NCBI RefSeq assembly: GCF_003260975.1
Contig: NZ_CP030041.1
Location: 6,188,145 to 6,252,144 of the forward strand
Source: Echinicola strongylocentroti
Lineage (GTDB): Bacteria; Bacteroidota; Bacteroidia; Cytophagales; Cyclobacteriaceae
Length of the DNA: 64,000 bases
Direction of reading: 5' to 3'
This document shows positions 9,175-17,106 of this stretch, one piece after another. The position numbers and the translations under genes were made by a program. Position 1 is the stretch's first letter; each line of letters opens with the position of its first letter. The notes under the pieces are model-generated. The model worked only from the letters and a program-made list of their open reading frames with translations, did no database searches and was not told where the DNA came from.

Positions 9175-12100
9175 TCAGGCATTATTGCCATCAGTGTTGT
9201 CAAATGTCCTTTTCGTGATTTCATGTACGACCCTGTCCAGCTCCTTGCATGAACTGCCTATCCAGTCGATGATTTGTTCGGTGCTAATGTCCTCTCTGTT
9301 GGTTTCCTTTGCTAGTGCTGTCAGTCCCATAATCCTAGAAAGGGGAGCCCTGATCTTATGGGATTGAAGCCAGGCTATTTCACGAAGGTTGTCATTTTGC
9401 CGTTGTATTTGCTCCAAGTGAGTCCTAGAGGCGGTGACATTCAGAACAGAACCTACCGAACGTATTGGTTTGCCCATACTGTCTCGGAGAATCAGGCACC
9501 TGTCCACAAAATAACCAATATGCCCATTTGCTAAAGCCATCCTATATTCCATCTTCCAGGAATTGACGGATTCATCGTCAAGGGCTGCTTCATAAGAACT
9601 CCAAACCTCCGCAGCATCGTCAGGATGGATTTTTTGGAACCATGAATTTGCTATTGAGAAAGGTTCCTGTTCCCTATAACTGACTTGCTCATCAAAACCA
9701 GTGCCTCGGGTAATGTTATTTATGCTATGGTTCAATTCCCATATCATTTCATTGCTGACTTGCATGGCCAGTTTAAAGCGGTTGTTGCTTATAGACAGTC
9801 GTTGTTCATACTCCTTTTCTTCCGTGATGTCCCGGATAGTGCCTTCGATACGGAAGGGACGTCCCTGTTGGTCCGCAACCAACCTGATTTCCTGTTGCAC
9901 CCATTTGATCTTTCCCTGCGCATCGATGATGCGGTGTTCATATCGATTGACTTTTCCCGGTTTCCGTTTTTGGTCTGGATCATTTTTGATCAAGTGCCGG
10001 TCCTCTGGATGAAATGTTTGGATTAGGTTTTCCATGTTGGGAATGAAGTTTTTGCGGGTATAACCGTAAATTTTGTACGTTTCATCACTCCATTCGGATA
10101 TGCTTGAATCCAGGTCACGGCTCCAGTAGCCCAATTTCCCTATTTTTTGAGCCGTCTTTAATTTGGTGTAGGCATCCTTTAGGTGCTCTTCGGCACTTTT
10201 CTGCGCGGTGATATCCTTGGCCACTGCTATAATCACTTTGGATGCTGGTATTGTCTTCCCTTTCCAGATCATTGTTTTGACCTTGCCTTCTTTTGTCAGT
10301 AGCCGGGTTTCCAGTGGCTTCGAAGTGTTTCCTTGTATGAAAGCGGCCATCTTTTTACGTGATTGCCCGTGGTCACTATTATCGACAAAATTCAACAGGG
10401 GTTTTTGCAGCAATTCTTTCTTATCGTACCGTAATAACCGCCCCAAGGCACTGTTGTACTTTTTGACATATCCGTCATAACCTATTACACATAAGGGGCC
10501 TGGAGAAAGGTCAAAAAAGCTTCTATATTCCTCTTCAGTCAATTTTTGTTGGATAACAGCTCCAATGGGTTTAATGACCTCTTTTAACAATTGTATTTGG
10601 TCACTGAGCAATTCGGCTCTTTTATGCGAAAAGGCCACAAAGACAGCCAGAAATTCATGGCGATAGGTTATGGGAATGGCAAATGCCGATTGTAGCGGTG
10701 TAAGCCCGATCTCTTCTGCCCGGATGAAATTAGGTTCCAAAGAAAGGTCGTCCCATACTTGGATAGCATTACGAGCCCAAGTGACTCCAGGCAGCCCCTG
10801 ACCTTTGGAGAGACTGTCCATATTGTTTTTTCTGTACAGCTGGCCAAGTTTTGGGTCTGCGTGGTATTTTGAAACCAAATTTAAATGCTGACCATCCTTA
10901 GATAGCAGATACATTTCGCATAGATCGATATTGGGAAGACCGGTTACCCTTTCCAGTGCATGGGCCATACCTTTATACAGAGCCCCTGGCTGTCCTATCG
11001 AGTTGGTCATGGACGCTACCAGCTCACTGGAAATGCGCTTTTCGATTTCTTCGTTGACTACTTGGGTGTTGGCGATAATCCCGTTGATGGCAGGATCGTC
11101 CAAGTGATTGGTGATTTCAGTATGAAGCCAAACCCAGTTTCCCTGTGCGTTCATAAAGCGATAGGGGTCTATAGTGACATGGTGCTTGGTGGCGATTTGC
11201 TCAAATTGCTCTTTGACCCTAGGAATGTCATCGGGATATATAAAGTCAAATGCATTTTTGGTATAGAAATGTTCCGGAGGAATTCCCAATATTTTTTGGC
11301 TGGTAGGGGCTACATATTTATAGTTACCCATATTATCCAGTAGGCCGATTAAGTCCGTGCCATTTTGAACCAATGACCTGAACCTAGTCTCGCTTTCGAC
11401 CAGTTTTTCATATGCAGCAGAATCTTTTATGGCGTAGGAAAGGTTACTGATAAGACTATGTATCACTTGTAAATCCATCTCCTGCCATTTCTTTTCTTGT
11501 CGGTGGTCCTCAATACCGAAAACCCCGATTAGCTCCTCTTCCAAGAACACCGGATATAGCAGTAGCGATTGGACCTTATTCGTTTCCAGTACCGATTTTG
11601 CTTCAGGTTCTGTGATTTCAGAAATAGTGGCGACGAATTTTTTCCCTTTTGCCAGGTAATCGCTATAAAAACAAGAATTCCTGATTTGGGATCGTGACAG
11701 TCCTATTGGAAGCCTGCTATTGGTTTTGTTGTCCCTTGTCCATTTTATGCACTGGCCATTGTTTGGTTCGGACCCTTTCTGGGGTAAAAAGTACGCTCTG
11801 TCAACCTTCAAAAGGTCACCGATGATGCCAAGGCACTTTTTGAGCGCATTGGGCCAGTCCTTTGTCTTGAGAAGGATTTCCTGAAATTCTCCAATTGCCG
11901 CTAGGTAGGTTTTTTGGGTTTCGATGCGTTGTTGTTGATTAAAACTGGCTGTTAGATCTATGGCGGACACAATCTCCGCTTCACTGCCCCGATATACAAT
12001 GCGATTGCTTTTGATCTTCACCCGGATGATGCTTCCATCCTTTTTCCTATGCCTAAACCACCTTTCATTATTGGGTTTGATGCCCTTTCTTACCTGTTGG

Positions 12101-12315
12101 ACGGCCTTTTCAAGAAGAGCAATGTCTTCCTTGGGACGAATCTCCTTTATGGTCATGCTCAGAAATTCCTCCTCGGAGAAGCCATAATGGAGGATTGCTT
12201 CTTTATTGACAGCTAAAAACTCCAGGGTATCGAGGTCATAAATCCACATGGGAAATGGGGATTGCTCAAAGACATGCTGGTCCAGATTCCGTGGTGTTTG
12301 TGATGGGTTTACCAT
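9175..12315 (-). CDS. multi-PAS/GAF sensor protein ending in a DHp helix, no ATPase domain
   Basis: A 1046-residue soluble protein without membrane segments. Domains in order by my reading: PAS (about 15-130), GAF (140-300), PAS (310-425), GAF (435-590), PAS (600-715), PAS/PAC (725-850), PAS/PAC (855-980). It closes with a short dimerisation/histidine region containing LQSHKIRAPLSRIMGL, in which His986 aligns with the phospho-acceptor of histidine kinases. Only about 60 residues follow, so the N, G1, F and G2 boxes of a HATPase_c domain are absent, and the end is a normal TAA rather than an obvious frameshift. Bacteroidota encode similar PAS proteins of this short type. Possible roles are hetero-dimerisation with a kinase or receipt of phosphoryl groups in trans. 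Its neighbours give no hint about the signal. Confidence 0.85.
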   Translation of the reverse strand: MVNPSQTPRNLDQHVFEQSPFPMWIYDLDTLEFLAVNKEAILHYGFSEEEFLSMTIKEIRPKEDIALLEKAVQQVRKGIKPNNERWFRHRKKDGSIIRVKIKSNRIVYRGSEAEIVSAIDLTASFNQQQRIETQKTYLAAIGEFQEILLKTKDWPNALKKCLGIIGDLLKVDRAYFLPQKGSEPNNGQCIKWTRDNKTNSRLPIGLSRSQIRNSCFYSDYLAKGKKFVATISEITEPEAKSVLETNKVQSLLLYPVFLEEELIGVFGIEDHRQEKKWQEMDLQVIHSLISNLSYAIKDSAAYEKLVESETRFRSLVQNGTDLIGLLDNMGNYKYVAPTSQKILGIPPEHFYTKNAFDFIYPDDIPRVKEQFEQIATKHHVTIDPYRFMNAQGNWVWLHTEITNHLDDPAINGIIANTQVVNEEIEKRISSELVASMTNSIGQPGALYKGMAHALERVTGLPNIDLCEMYLLSKDGQHLNLVSKYHADPKLGQLYRKNNMDSLSKGQGLPGVTWARNAIQVWDDLSLEPNFIRAEEIGLTPLQSAFAIPITYRHEFLAVFVAFSHKRAELLSDQIQLLKEVIKPIGAVIQQKLTEEEYRSFFDLSPGPLCVIGYDGYVKKYNSALGRLLRYDKKELLQKPLLNFVDNSDHGQSRKKMAAFIQGNTSKPLETRLLTKEGKVKTMIWKGKTIPASKVIIAVAKDITAQKSAEEHLKDAYTKLKTAQKIGKLGYWSRDLDSSISEWSDETYKIYGYTRKNFIPNMENLIQTFHPEDRHLIKNDPDQKRKPGKVNRYEHRIIDAQGKIKWVQQEIRLVADQQGRPFRIEGTIRDITEEKEYEQRLSISNNRFKLAMQVSNEMIWELNHSINNITRGTGFDEQVSYREQEPFSIANSWFQKIHPDDAAEVWSSYEAALDDESVNSWKMEYRMALANGHIGYFVDRCLILRDSMGKPIRSVGSVLNVTASRTHLEQIQRQNDNLREIAWLQSHKIRAPLSRIMGLTALAKETNREDISTEQIIDWIGSSCKELDRVVHEITKRTFDNTDGNNA

Positions 12316-12736
12316 GGTTTTAGGTTGTTGTTTTGGGACTATTTCTCTTGGTAGTTAACTGTCATTGTTTTCTAATATAATGTAATTTATACCAAAGAAC
12401 ATAATGATATCAAATGTGTCTGTCGGTTTTTATAAGCCCAATACTTTTTTTACGCATGGTGGAAGGGCGATTGGAAAATTGGTAAATCAATCATTATTTA
12501 TACTAAACCCGAAATATGCATTAGTCTATCTACGCCACTGCGCACAAGTATTTCGGTCTGATCCGTCCGGCGGACAAAATCAATCGCTTCGCTTTAATTT
12601 TCGGTTCTATCTGGCTGTATAGAGCTGTCTTTATGATTTACTTCCCCCGATACAGAAAGTATAACTTACTGACAAACAATTCGTCAATTATACTACGGTA
12701 CAAATAACGGTATAGAATCAAGGATCATGATAAACC
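12316..12736. other. intergenic region holding a partial dispersed repeat
   Basis: A 420-base gap between the - strand PAS protein and the - strand Fic-fold gene. The part 12505-12620 is a diverged copy of the repeat at 39630-39836. A 72-codon frame across it (12404-12622) is a by-product of the repeat rather than a gene. Confidence 0.5.
12505..12620 (-). repeat. partial copy of dispersed inverted-repeat element
   Basis: Comparison with the reverse complement of 39730-39836 shows long shared runs, for example AATATGCATTAG followed by CTATCTACGCCAC and GCGCACA, then CAAAATCA and TTTTCGG. It corresponds to one arm of the full element and lies in the opposite orientation. The other arm is missing here, so this is a truncated or decayed copy. 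Confidence 0.75.
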
Positions 12737-13741
12737 TCAATATTTCAGGTTCCTGTTCAGTACACTAATCACCAATTTCTTCACCGTTTCCATTTCTTCA
12801 GGTCTACTTGAAGCGATAAATAAGGTCAAGCTGGCAAGTGCATCATTGCTGATTATTGGTTTCCTATTTTGGGTGTGGAGTAGGTCATTCGACTGTAAAA
12901 AGAGGAGAAAGCAGGCTGCAGCAATTCGTTTATTACCATCTACAAAACCATGATTCTTCACGATCAAATATAGAAGCGTAGCTGCTTTTTCTTCTAGGGT
13001 AGGATAGAAGTCCTCTTCCCCGAAGCCTTTGCTGATCTGTGCTATTGCGCTTTCAAAGCTTCCGTCTTTTTCTTTTCCAAATACACCAGATTCAAAATCT
13101 GATCTCATCGATTTTATTATCTCCTGATATTGAGATAATTCAGGATAAGTTGCTTTTCTCTTGCTTAAACCTTTTTTATCTAAATTTTCGTGATCGTAAT
13201 CATCAAGCAATTCTAGTCCTTTTGCGAATTGATTCAGCCAATCTAAATCAAAGTGTTGGACTTCTTCCTTTTGCTGAATTGCTCTGCTTAAAATCCGTAT
13301 TCCATCTTTAAGGGTTTGGACTTCTTGTTGTTTTTGAGCGAGTCTGTTTTCATTTATAGCGTAACCTTGGATAAGATAGTCTTTTAAGCGTTTGGTAGCC
13401 CAGATCCTAAATTGAGTACCCTGTTTTGAGTTCACTTTATAGCCAACAGATAAAATGAGATCTAGATTGTAAAACTCAACTTCCCTTTCGACTTTTCTTT
13501 TACCCTCCATTTGAACTGTTGCATTTTTTGCAACAGTTGACTGTCTATCTAATTCACCTTCCTTATAGATATTTCTAATGTGCCTAGAAATAACGGACTT
13601 GTCACGATGAAACAAGTCTGAAATTTGCTGTAAAGATAGCCAAAAGGTATCTCCCTCAAATTTCACCTCAATTTGGGTCTGCCCGTCGGTTCCCTGATAT
13701 ATTTCAATTTGGTTTTCCATTTCTACCACAATTGTCTCCAT
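12737..13741 (-). CDS. RhuM-like protein with Fic/Doc-fold C-terminus
   Basis: A 334-residue two-part protein of the virulence RhuM/Fic-DOC type. Residues about 10-130 are the RhuM-like region, with FWLSLQQISDLFHRDKSVIS resembling a DNA-binding-like fold. Residues about 165-330 hold a Fic fold with the core motif HGFVDGNKR starting at His264, close to the consensus HxFx(D/E)GNxR. Fic enzymes transfer AMP or other phosphate-containing groups from nucleotides to protein hydroxyls. The complete motif predicts catalytic competence rather than the Doc variant. Such genes often sit in variable islands or defence/toxin settings, and here a decayed small gene and repeat debris lie on both sides. Target and partner are unknown. 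The start could instead be the in-frame Met eight codons in. Confidence 0.85.
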   Translation of the reverse strand: METIVVEMENQIEIYQGTDGQTQIEVKFEGDTFWLSLQQISDLFHRDKSVISRHIRNIYKEGELDRQSTVAKNATVQMEGKRKVEREVEFYNLDLILSVGYKVNSKQGTQFRIWATKRLKDYLIQGYAINENRLAQKQQEVQTLKDGIRILSRAIQQKEEVQHFDLDWLNQFAKGLELLDDYDHENLDKKGLSKRKATYPELSQYQEIIKSMRSDFESGVFGKEKDGSFESAIAQISKGFGEEDFYPTLEEKAATLLYLIVKNHGFVDGNKRIAAACFLLFLQSNDLLHTQNRKPIISNDALASLTLFIASSRPEEMETVKKLVISVLNRNLKY

Positions 13742-14256
13742 GGGAGTAATTTACTCAAATTTTAAAAAAGGTTTAAGATCAAATTTTTTAAACTGAAACG
13801 AGTTGCGAGTTTTAGTAAAACCCTTGGTTATTCCATCGAAATCATCAGGGCCGCAAGTAAGAATTTGTTATACAAATACACAACTTGCAAAGACCACTCC
13901 AATGCTGACTTCCGAGCTTCCTTGCTTCCTGCAAAAGGATCGTTTCAATATGTGTTTCAGTTAATGTATTTACCTATTGGTATATTTCAATATTTGATTA
14001 CCAAAAAGGCAAGGCAATTGAAATAGAAAGGGTAGTCCAGCTTGGAAACATGGACGATTGGCTGACTATTTTCAACCTTTATGGATATGATGGTGTGAGG
14101 GAAGAAATTAAGGAAATCCCCTACCTCAATCCTAAAGACATGAATTTTGTACACATTATTTTTGATCTCCCATTGAATGAACTGAAATGTTTTAAAAATA
14201 GCCTATCAGGAGAGCGCCACTGGTCTAACTAATGAAATCCTTTTATCCCAGACTAT
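13742..14256. other. variable intergenic region with gene debris
   Basis: About 515 bases between the Fic-fold gene and mnmE. It contains a broken small coding stretch (13969-14232) and otherwise no gene. This looks like a site of past insertion and loss. Confidence 0.5.
13969..14232 (+). pseudogene. remnant of a small conserved protein (DUF6922-like)
   Basis: An ATG-started frame of 60 codons runs 14050-14232, but the same frame is open upstream to about 13930 and reads YQKGKAIEIERVVQLGNMDD before the ATG without a start codon. The pattern (acidic dimer plus W, then YGYDGVREEI, YLNPKDMNFV, FDLPLNELKCF) resembles small bacterial proteins of the DUF6922 type, which often lie beside nucleotidyltransferase-like toxin genes. 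No intact partner is present. Missing start and short length suggest decay. Assignment is from memory of the family pattern and is tentative. Confidence 0.4.
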
Positions 14257-15639
14257 TTACTTCCCGATACAAAACTTACTGAAAATATTCGCCAACAGAT
14301 CATCGGTAGTAATTTCCCCGGTGATTTCTCCTAAAAAGTGCAAGGACCTGCGAATGTCCATGGCCAAGAAGTCATTGGTGATTTCAGCATCAATTCCGTT
14401 AAGCACATCCAATAAAGACTCCCGGGTTTTTACTAGGGAATCATAGTGGCGAATATTGGTCACCACTGTATTTCCTGTCTTGAATTTATCCAAATTGACC
14501 AAATCGAGAATATTGGTCCTTAGCGCCTCCAGGTTTTCCTTTTGACCAGCTGAAATGAAAATGGTATCCGGATGCTTATCTTTTAATTCGGTGATAAAGC
14601 CCTCAGTCGCTTTGTCGATTTTATTGGCCACCTTTACAAAAGGAACTCCCAGGTTTTCCAACTTATTGATGTCCCTATTGATCTCCACCATATCCGTATC
14701 ACTAAGGTCAAATAGATAAAGGATCAATGAAGCTGTTTTCATCTTTTCCTGTGTCCTGGATACGCCCATGGCTTCTATCGTATCGGTCGTCTCTCGTAGT
14801 CCTGCCGTATCGATAAACCTAAAAATAACCCCTCCAATATTAATTTCATCTTCTATAAAATCCCGTGTCGTACCAGCTATTTCTGAAACAATGGCCTTTT
14901 CTTCGTTGAGTAGGGCATTTAGTAAGGTAGACTTCCCTGCATTGGGTTTTCCGGCGATAACAGTAGGCACGCCATTTTTGATCACGTTACCCAGGTCAAA
15001 ACTGCTAATCAGCTGCTCCACTACTCTCAATAGCTTTTCTACCAATTGCTGTAGGTCGTCACGACTGGCAAACTCCACGTCTTCCTCCACAAAATCCAGC
15101 TCTAATTCGATCATGGAAGCAAAATGGATCAGTTGATCCCTTAGTTGTTTGATCTCTCCACTAAAGCCTCCTCGCATCTGATGTAGTGCTGCTTGGTGGG
15201 AGGCTTCACTGTCCGAATGGATCAGGTCAGCCACTGCTTCAGCTTGAGCCAAGTCAAATTGTCCATTCAAAAATGCGCGTTGCGTAAATTCACCGGGCTT
15301 GGCAGGCCGGGCACCTTTTCTTATCAGCAGCTTGATGACCTGGTTAATGATATAAGAAGAGCCATGCGTGGAGATCTCCACGACATTTTCTTTGGTAAAT
15401 GATTTGGGTGCCACAAATAATGAAACCAGTACTTCATCGACTATTCTTTCCCCATCTCTGATGGTACCAAAATGGATAGTGTGGCTTTGTTGCTCCTCTA
15501 AGTTCTTACCACCAAACACTTCATTGGTAAGCTTGATGGCATCTTTGCCGGACAGACGTATAACGGCTATGGCACCCACTCCCTGTGGTGTGGCCAAAGC
15601 AATGATGGTATCTGCTTTTTCGCTGATGGAGAAACTCAT
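14257..15639 (-). CDS. mnmE: tRNA uridine-5-carboxymethylaminomethyl modification GTPase MnmE
   Basis: MnmE, with MnmG, installs the 5-carboxymethylaminomethyl group on the wobble uridine of several tRNAs. The 460-residue length is standard. The N-terminal folate-binding domain begins with DTIIALATPQGVGAIAVIR and includes PGEFTQRAFLNG. The G domain has the P-loop GKPNAGKSTLLN, the switch/G3 region DTAGLRET and the G4 motif NKID. The protein ends with the invariant FCIGK, whose Cys is needed for modification. It is a housekeeping gene, transcribed alone on the - strand between a variable region and a thioredoxin gene. Confidence 0.98.
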   Translation of the reverse strand: MSFSISEKADTIIALATPQGVGAIAVIRLSGKDAIKLTNEVFGGKNLEEQQSHTIHFGTIRDGERIVDEVLVSLFVAPKSFTKENVVEISTHGSSYIINQVIKLLIRKGARPAKPGEFTQRAFLNGQFDLAQAEAVADLIHSDSEASHQAALHQMRGGFSGEIKQLRDQLIHFASMIELELDFVEEDVEFASRDDLQQLVEKLLRVVEQLISSFDLGNVIKNGVPTVIAGKPNAGKSTLLNALLNEEKAIVSEIAGTTRDFIEDEINIGGVIFRFIDTAGLRETTDTIEAMGVSRTQEKMKTASLILYLFDLSDTDMVEINRDINKLENLGVPFVKVANKIDKATEGFITELKDKHPDTIFISAGQKENLEALRTNILDLVNLDKFKTGNTVVTNIRHYDSLVKTRESLLDVLNGIDAEITNDFLAMDIRRSLHFLGEITGEITTDDLLANIFSKFCIGK

Positions 15640-15758
15640 TGACCTAGTTTATAAATGGAGCCCCAAAGATACAAGACATTAGGGGAAATGCCGAATGGAA
15701 GCTTTACCTTAATTAGGAAACGGGATCTGAAAATACCCTGATCTATGCTTACGAAGGA

Positions 15759-16217
15759 CTACTCCTCGCCAGTAAACCGCTGAAGTGTGGCTTTTAGGTC
15801 ACTGATAAAGGCGTCTGGCTTCCTGTATCCCGGAAGTTGGGTGATATTTTCCATTGTAGCATCTATGATGACAAAGTTTGGGTAGGAAGTTACGCGCATG
15901 GCCCTTGCCATACTGGCTTCGGTATATTCTTCCCCTTTAAAGTCAAACGTCTCCTTGGAATTTTCTGCATCTAGCTTCACCGCATAAAAATTTTCATTCA
16001 AATAGCTGATTACTCGATCATCGGTGAAAGTTTCTTTATCCATTTTTTTGCACCATCCGCACCAGTCGGTATATACATCCACGATCAGCATTTTTGGGTT
16101 TTCCTCACTTAGGGCTGTCGCTTCTTCAAAACTATACCATTTAATCGCTGACTTTTCCTGTGCATAACTCCAGCTTCCTATAAGTAGGAGAGCCATAAGC
16201 ATGATTGATTTCTTCAT
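15759..16217 (-). CDS. exported thioredoxin-like protein (Thioredoxin_7/DUF255 type)
   Basis: The start at 16217 gives MKKSIMLMALLL, a signal peptide ending near SYAQ; the longer frame to 16259 only adds residues before it and is not needed. The mature domain is a compact thioredoxin fold with the redox pair in TDWCGWCKKMD and a cis-Pro region in VTSYPNFVI. The CGWC motif and short length resemble DUF255/thioredoxin_7 proteins, which act as periplasmic disulfide reductases or thiol chaperones. No redox partner is next to it. Confidence 0.85.
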   Translation of the reverse strand: MKKSIMLMALLLIGSWSYAQEKSAIKWYSFEEATALSEENPKMLIVDVYTDWCGWCKKMDKETFTDDRVISYLNENFYAVKLDAENSKETFDFKGEEYTEASMARAMRVTSYPNFVIIDATMENITQLPGYRKPDAFISDLKATLQRFTGEE

Positions 16218-16531
16218 TATATGTGTCTTTGCTTGTCTGAAACTAAGTTTAATTGTCATAACTTTTTAGTACGAAATTATCCCTTTAAGGTTATTGTGCC
16301 TGTTTCCACTTCCTGTGGTATTATAAAAAAAGAAAAGTCTTCGCTGTCTATCTAATGGTTCTTCCTAATGAAGTAAGCAGAATTTGGAAATTGGGCTCCA
16401 AGGATAGGGGCACTAACCCATAAACAGGCATTGTGCATTAAGAAATTAAAACCATAACGCTTTCGATGACCGACCTCTAACTAGAAAACCTACTTAACTA
16501 AACAGAATTGAACCTACCTAGGTCATAGAAA

Positions 16532-17038
16532 TTAACTCTTGTCCGAATAGGCTCCTGAAGAATAGGTAAGCTCGTAACTGTGGGTATAAATTTCAAATAT
16601 TACTCCAAAAGGATCTTCTACATAAACCATTCTATATGGCTTATCATCAGGGTAATATGACCGTATGGGCATTCTTTGTTTACCTCCGGCAGCCACAATT
16701 TTTTCTGTGAGCCCTTCTATGTCTGGATCTTGAATACAAAAGTGGAACAAACCGGGTTTAAAAGGGTCAAACGTCACCTTGTGCTGGGCCGTAGATGGGA
16801 AAGAAAACAACTCAATGCCTATTCCATCAGAAGTCGATAAATGGGCAATTTCAAAACTCGACCAATCTGGACCAAAAACATCAAGACACATTTGTCCAAT
16901 TGCCGTTTCAGGTTCGTTTTTTACTACTGACGGTGGCATAATAACATACCATCCCATTACTTCTTCATAGAATTTTACAGCTTTCTGTAGATCAGGAACT
17001 GTAATTCCGATGTGAGAGAATGCTTTTGGATACTTCAT
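16532..17038 (-). CDS. VOC superfamily (glyoxalase/bleomycin-resistance fold) protein
   Basis: A 168-residue protein with paired beta-alpha-beta-beta-beta modules. The opening KAFSHIGITVPDLQKAVKFY contains the first metal-ligand His, GLFHFCIQDPD a second, and VYVEDPFGVIFEIYTHSYE ends with the Glu ligand of the fold. VOC proteins use a divalent metal for isomerase, dioxygenase or epimerase chemistry, or bind drugs. The sequence has lactoylglutathione lyase-like features but no glutathione context, so the substrate is unknown. It lies 68 bases downstream of the RND pump gene on the same strand and could be a distal operon member. Confidence 0.85.
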   Translation of the reverse strand: MKYPKAFSHIGITVPDLQKAVKFYEEVMGWYVIMPPSVVKNEPETAIGQMCLDVFGPDWSSFEIAHLSTSDGIGIELFSFPSTAQHKVTFDPFKPGLFHFCIQDPDIEGLTEKIVAAGGKQRMPIRSYYPDDKPYRMVYVEDPFGVIFEIYTHSYELTYSSGAYSDKS

Positions 17039-17106
17039 GTTTTTCGTTGGTTAGATGTGAAGATGAAATGAGTAATTGTATCACGGGTAGTCATTTTCCA
17101 TTCTAC

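Noticed and set aside
12404..12622. 72-codon + strand frame as a small gene
   Set aside because: It lies across the partial dispersed repeat and its translation has no family-like pattern.
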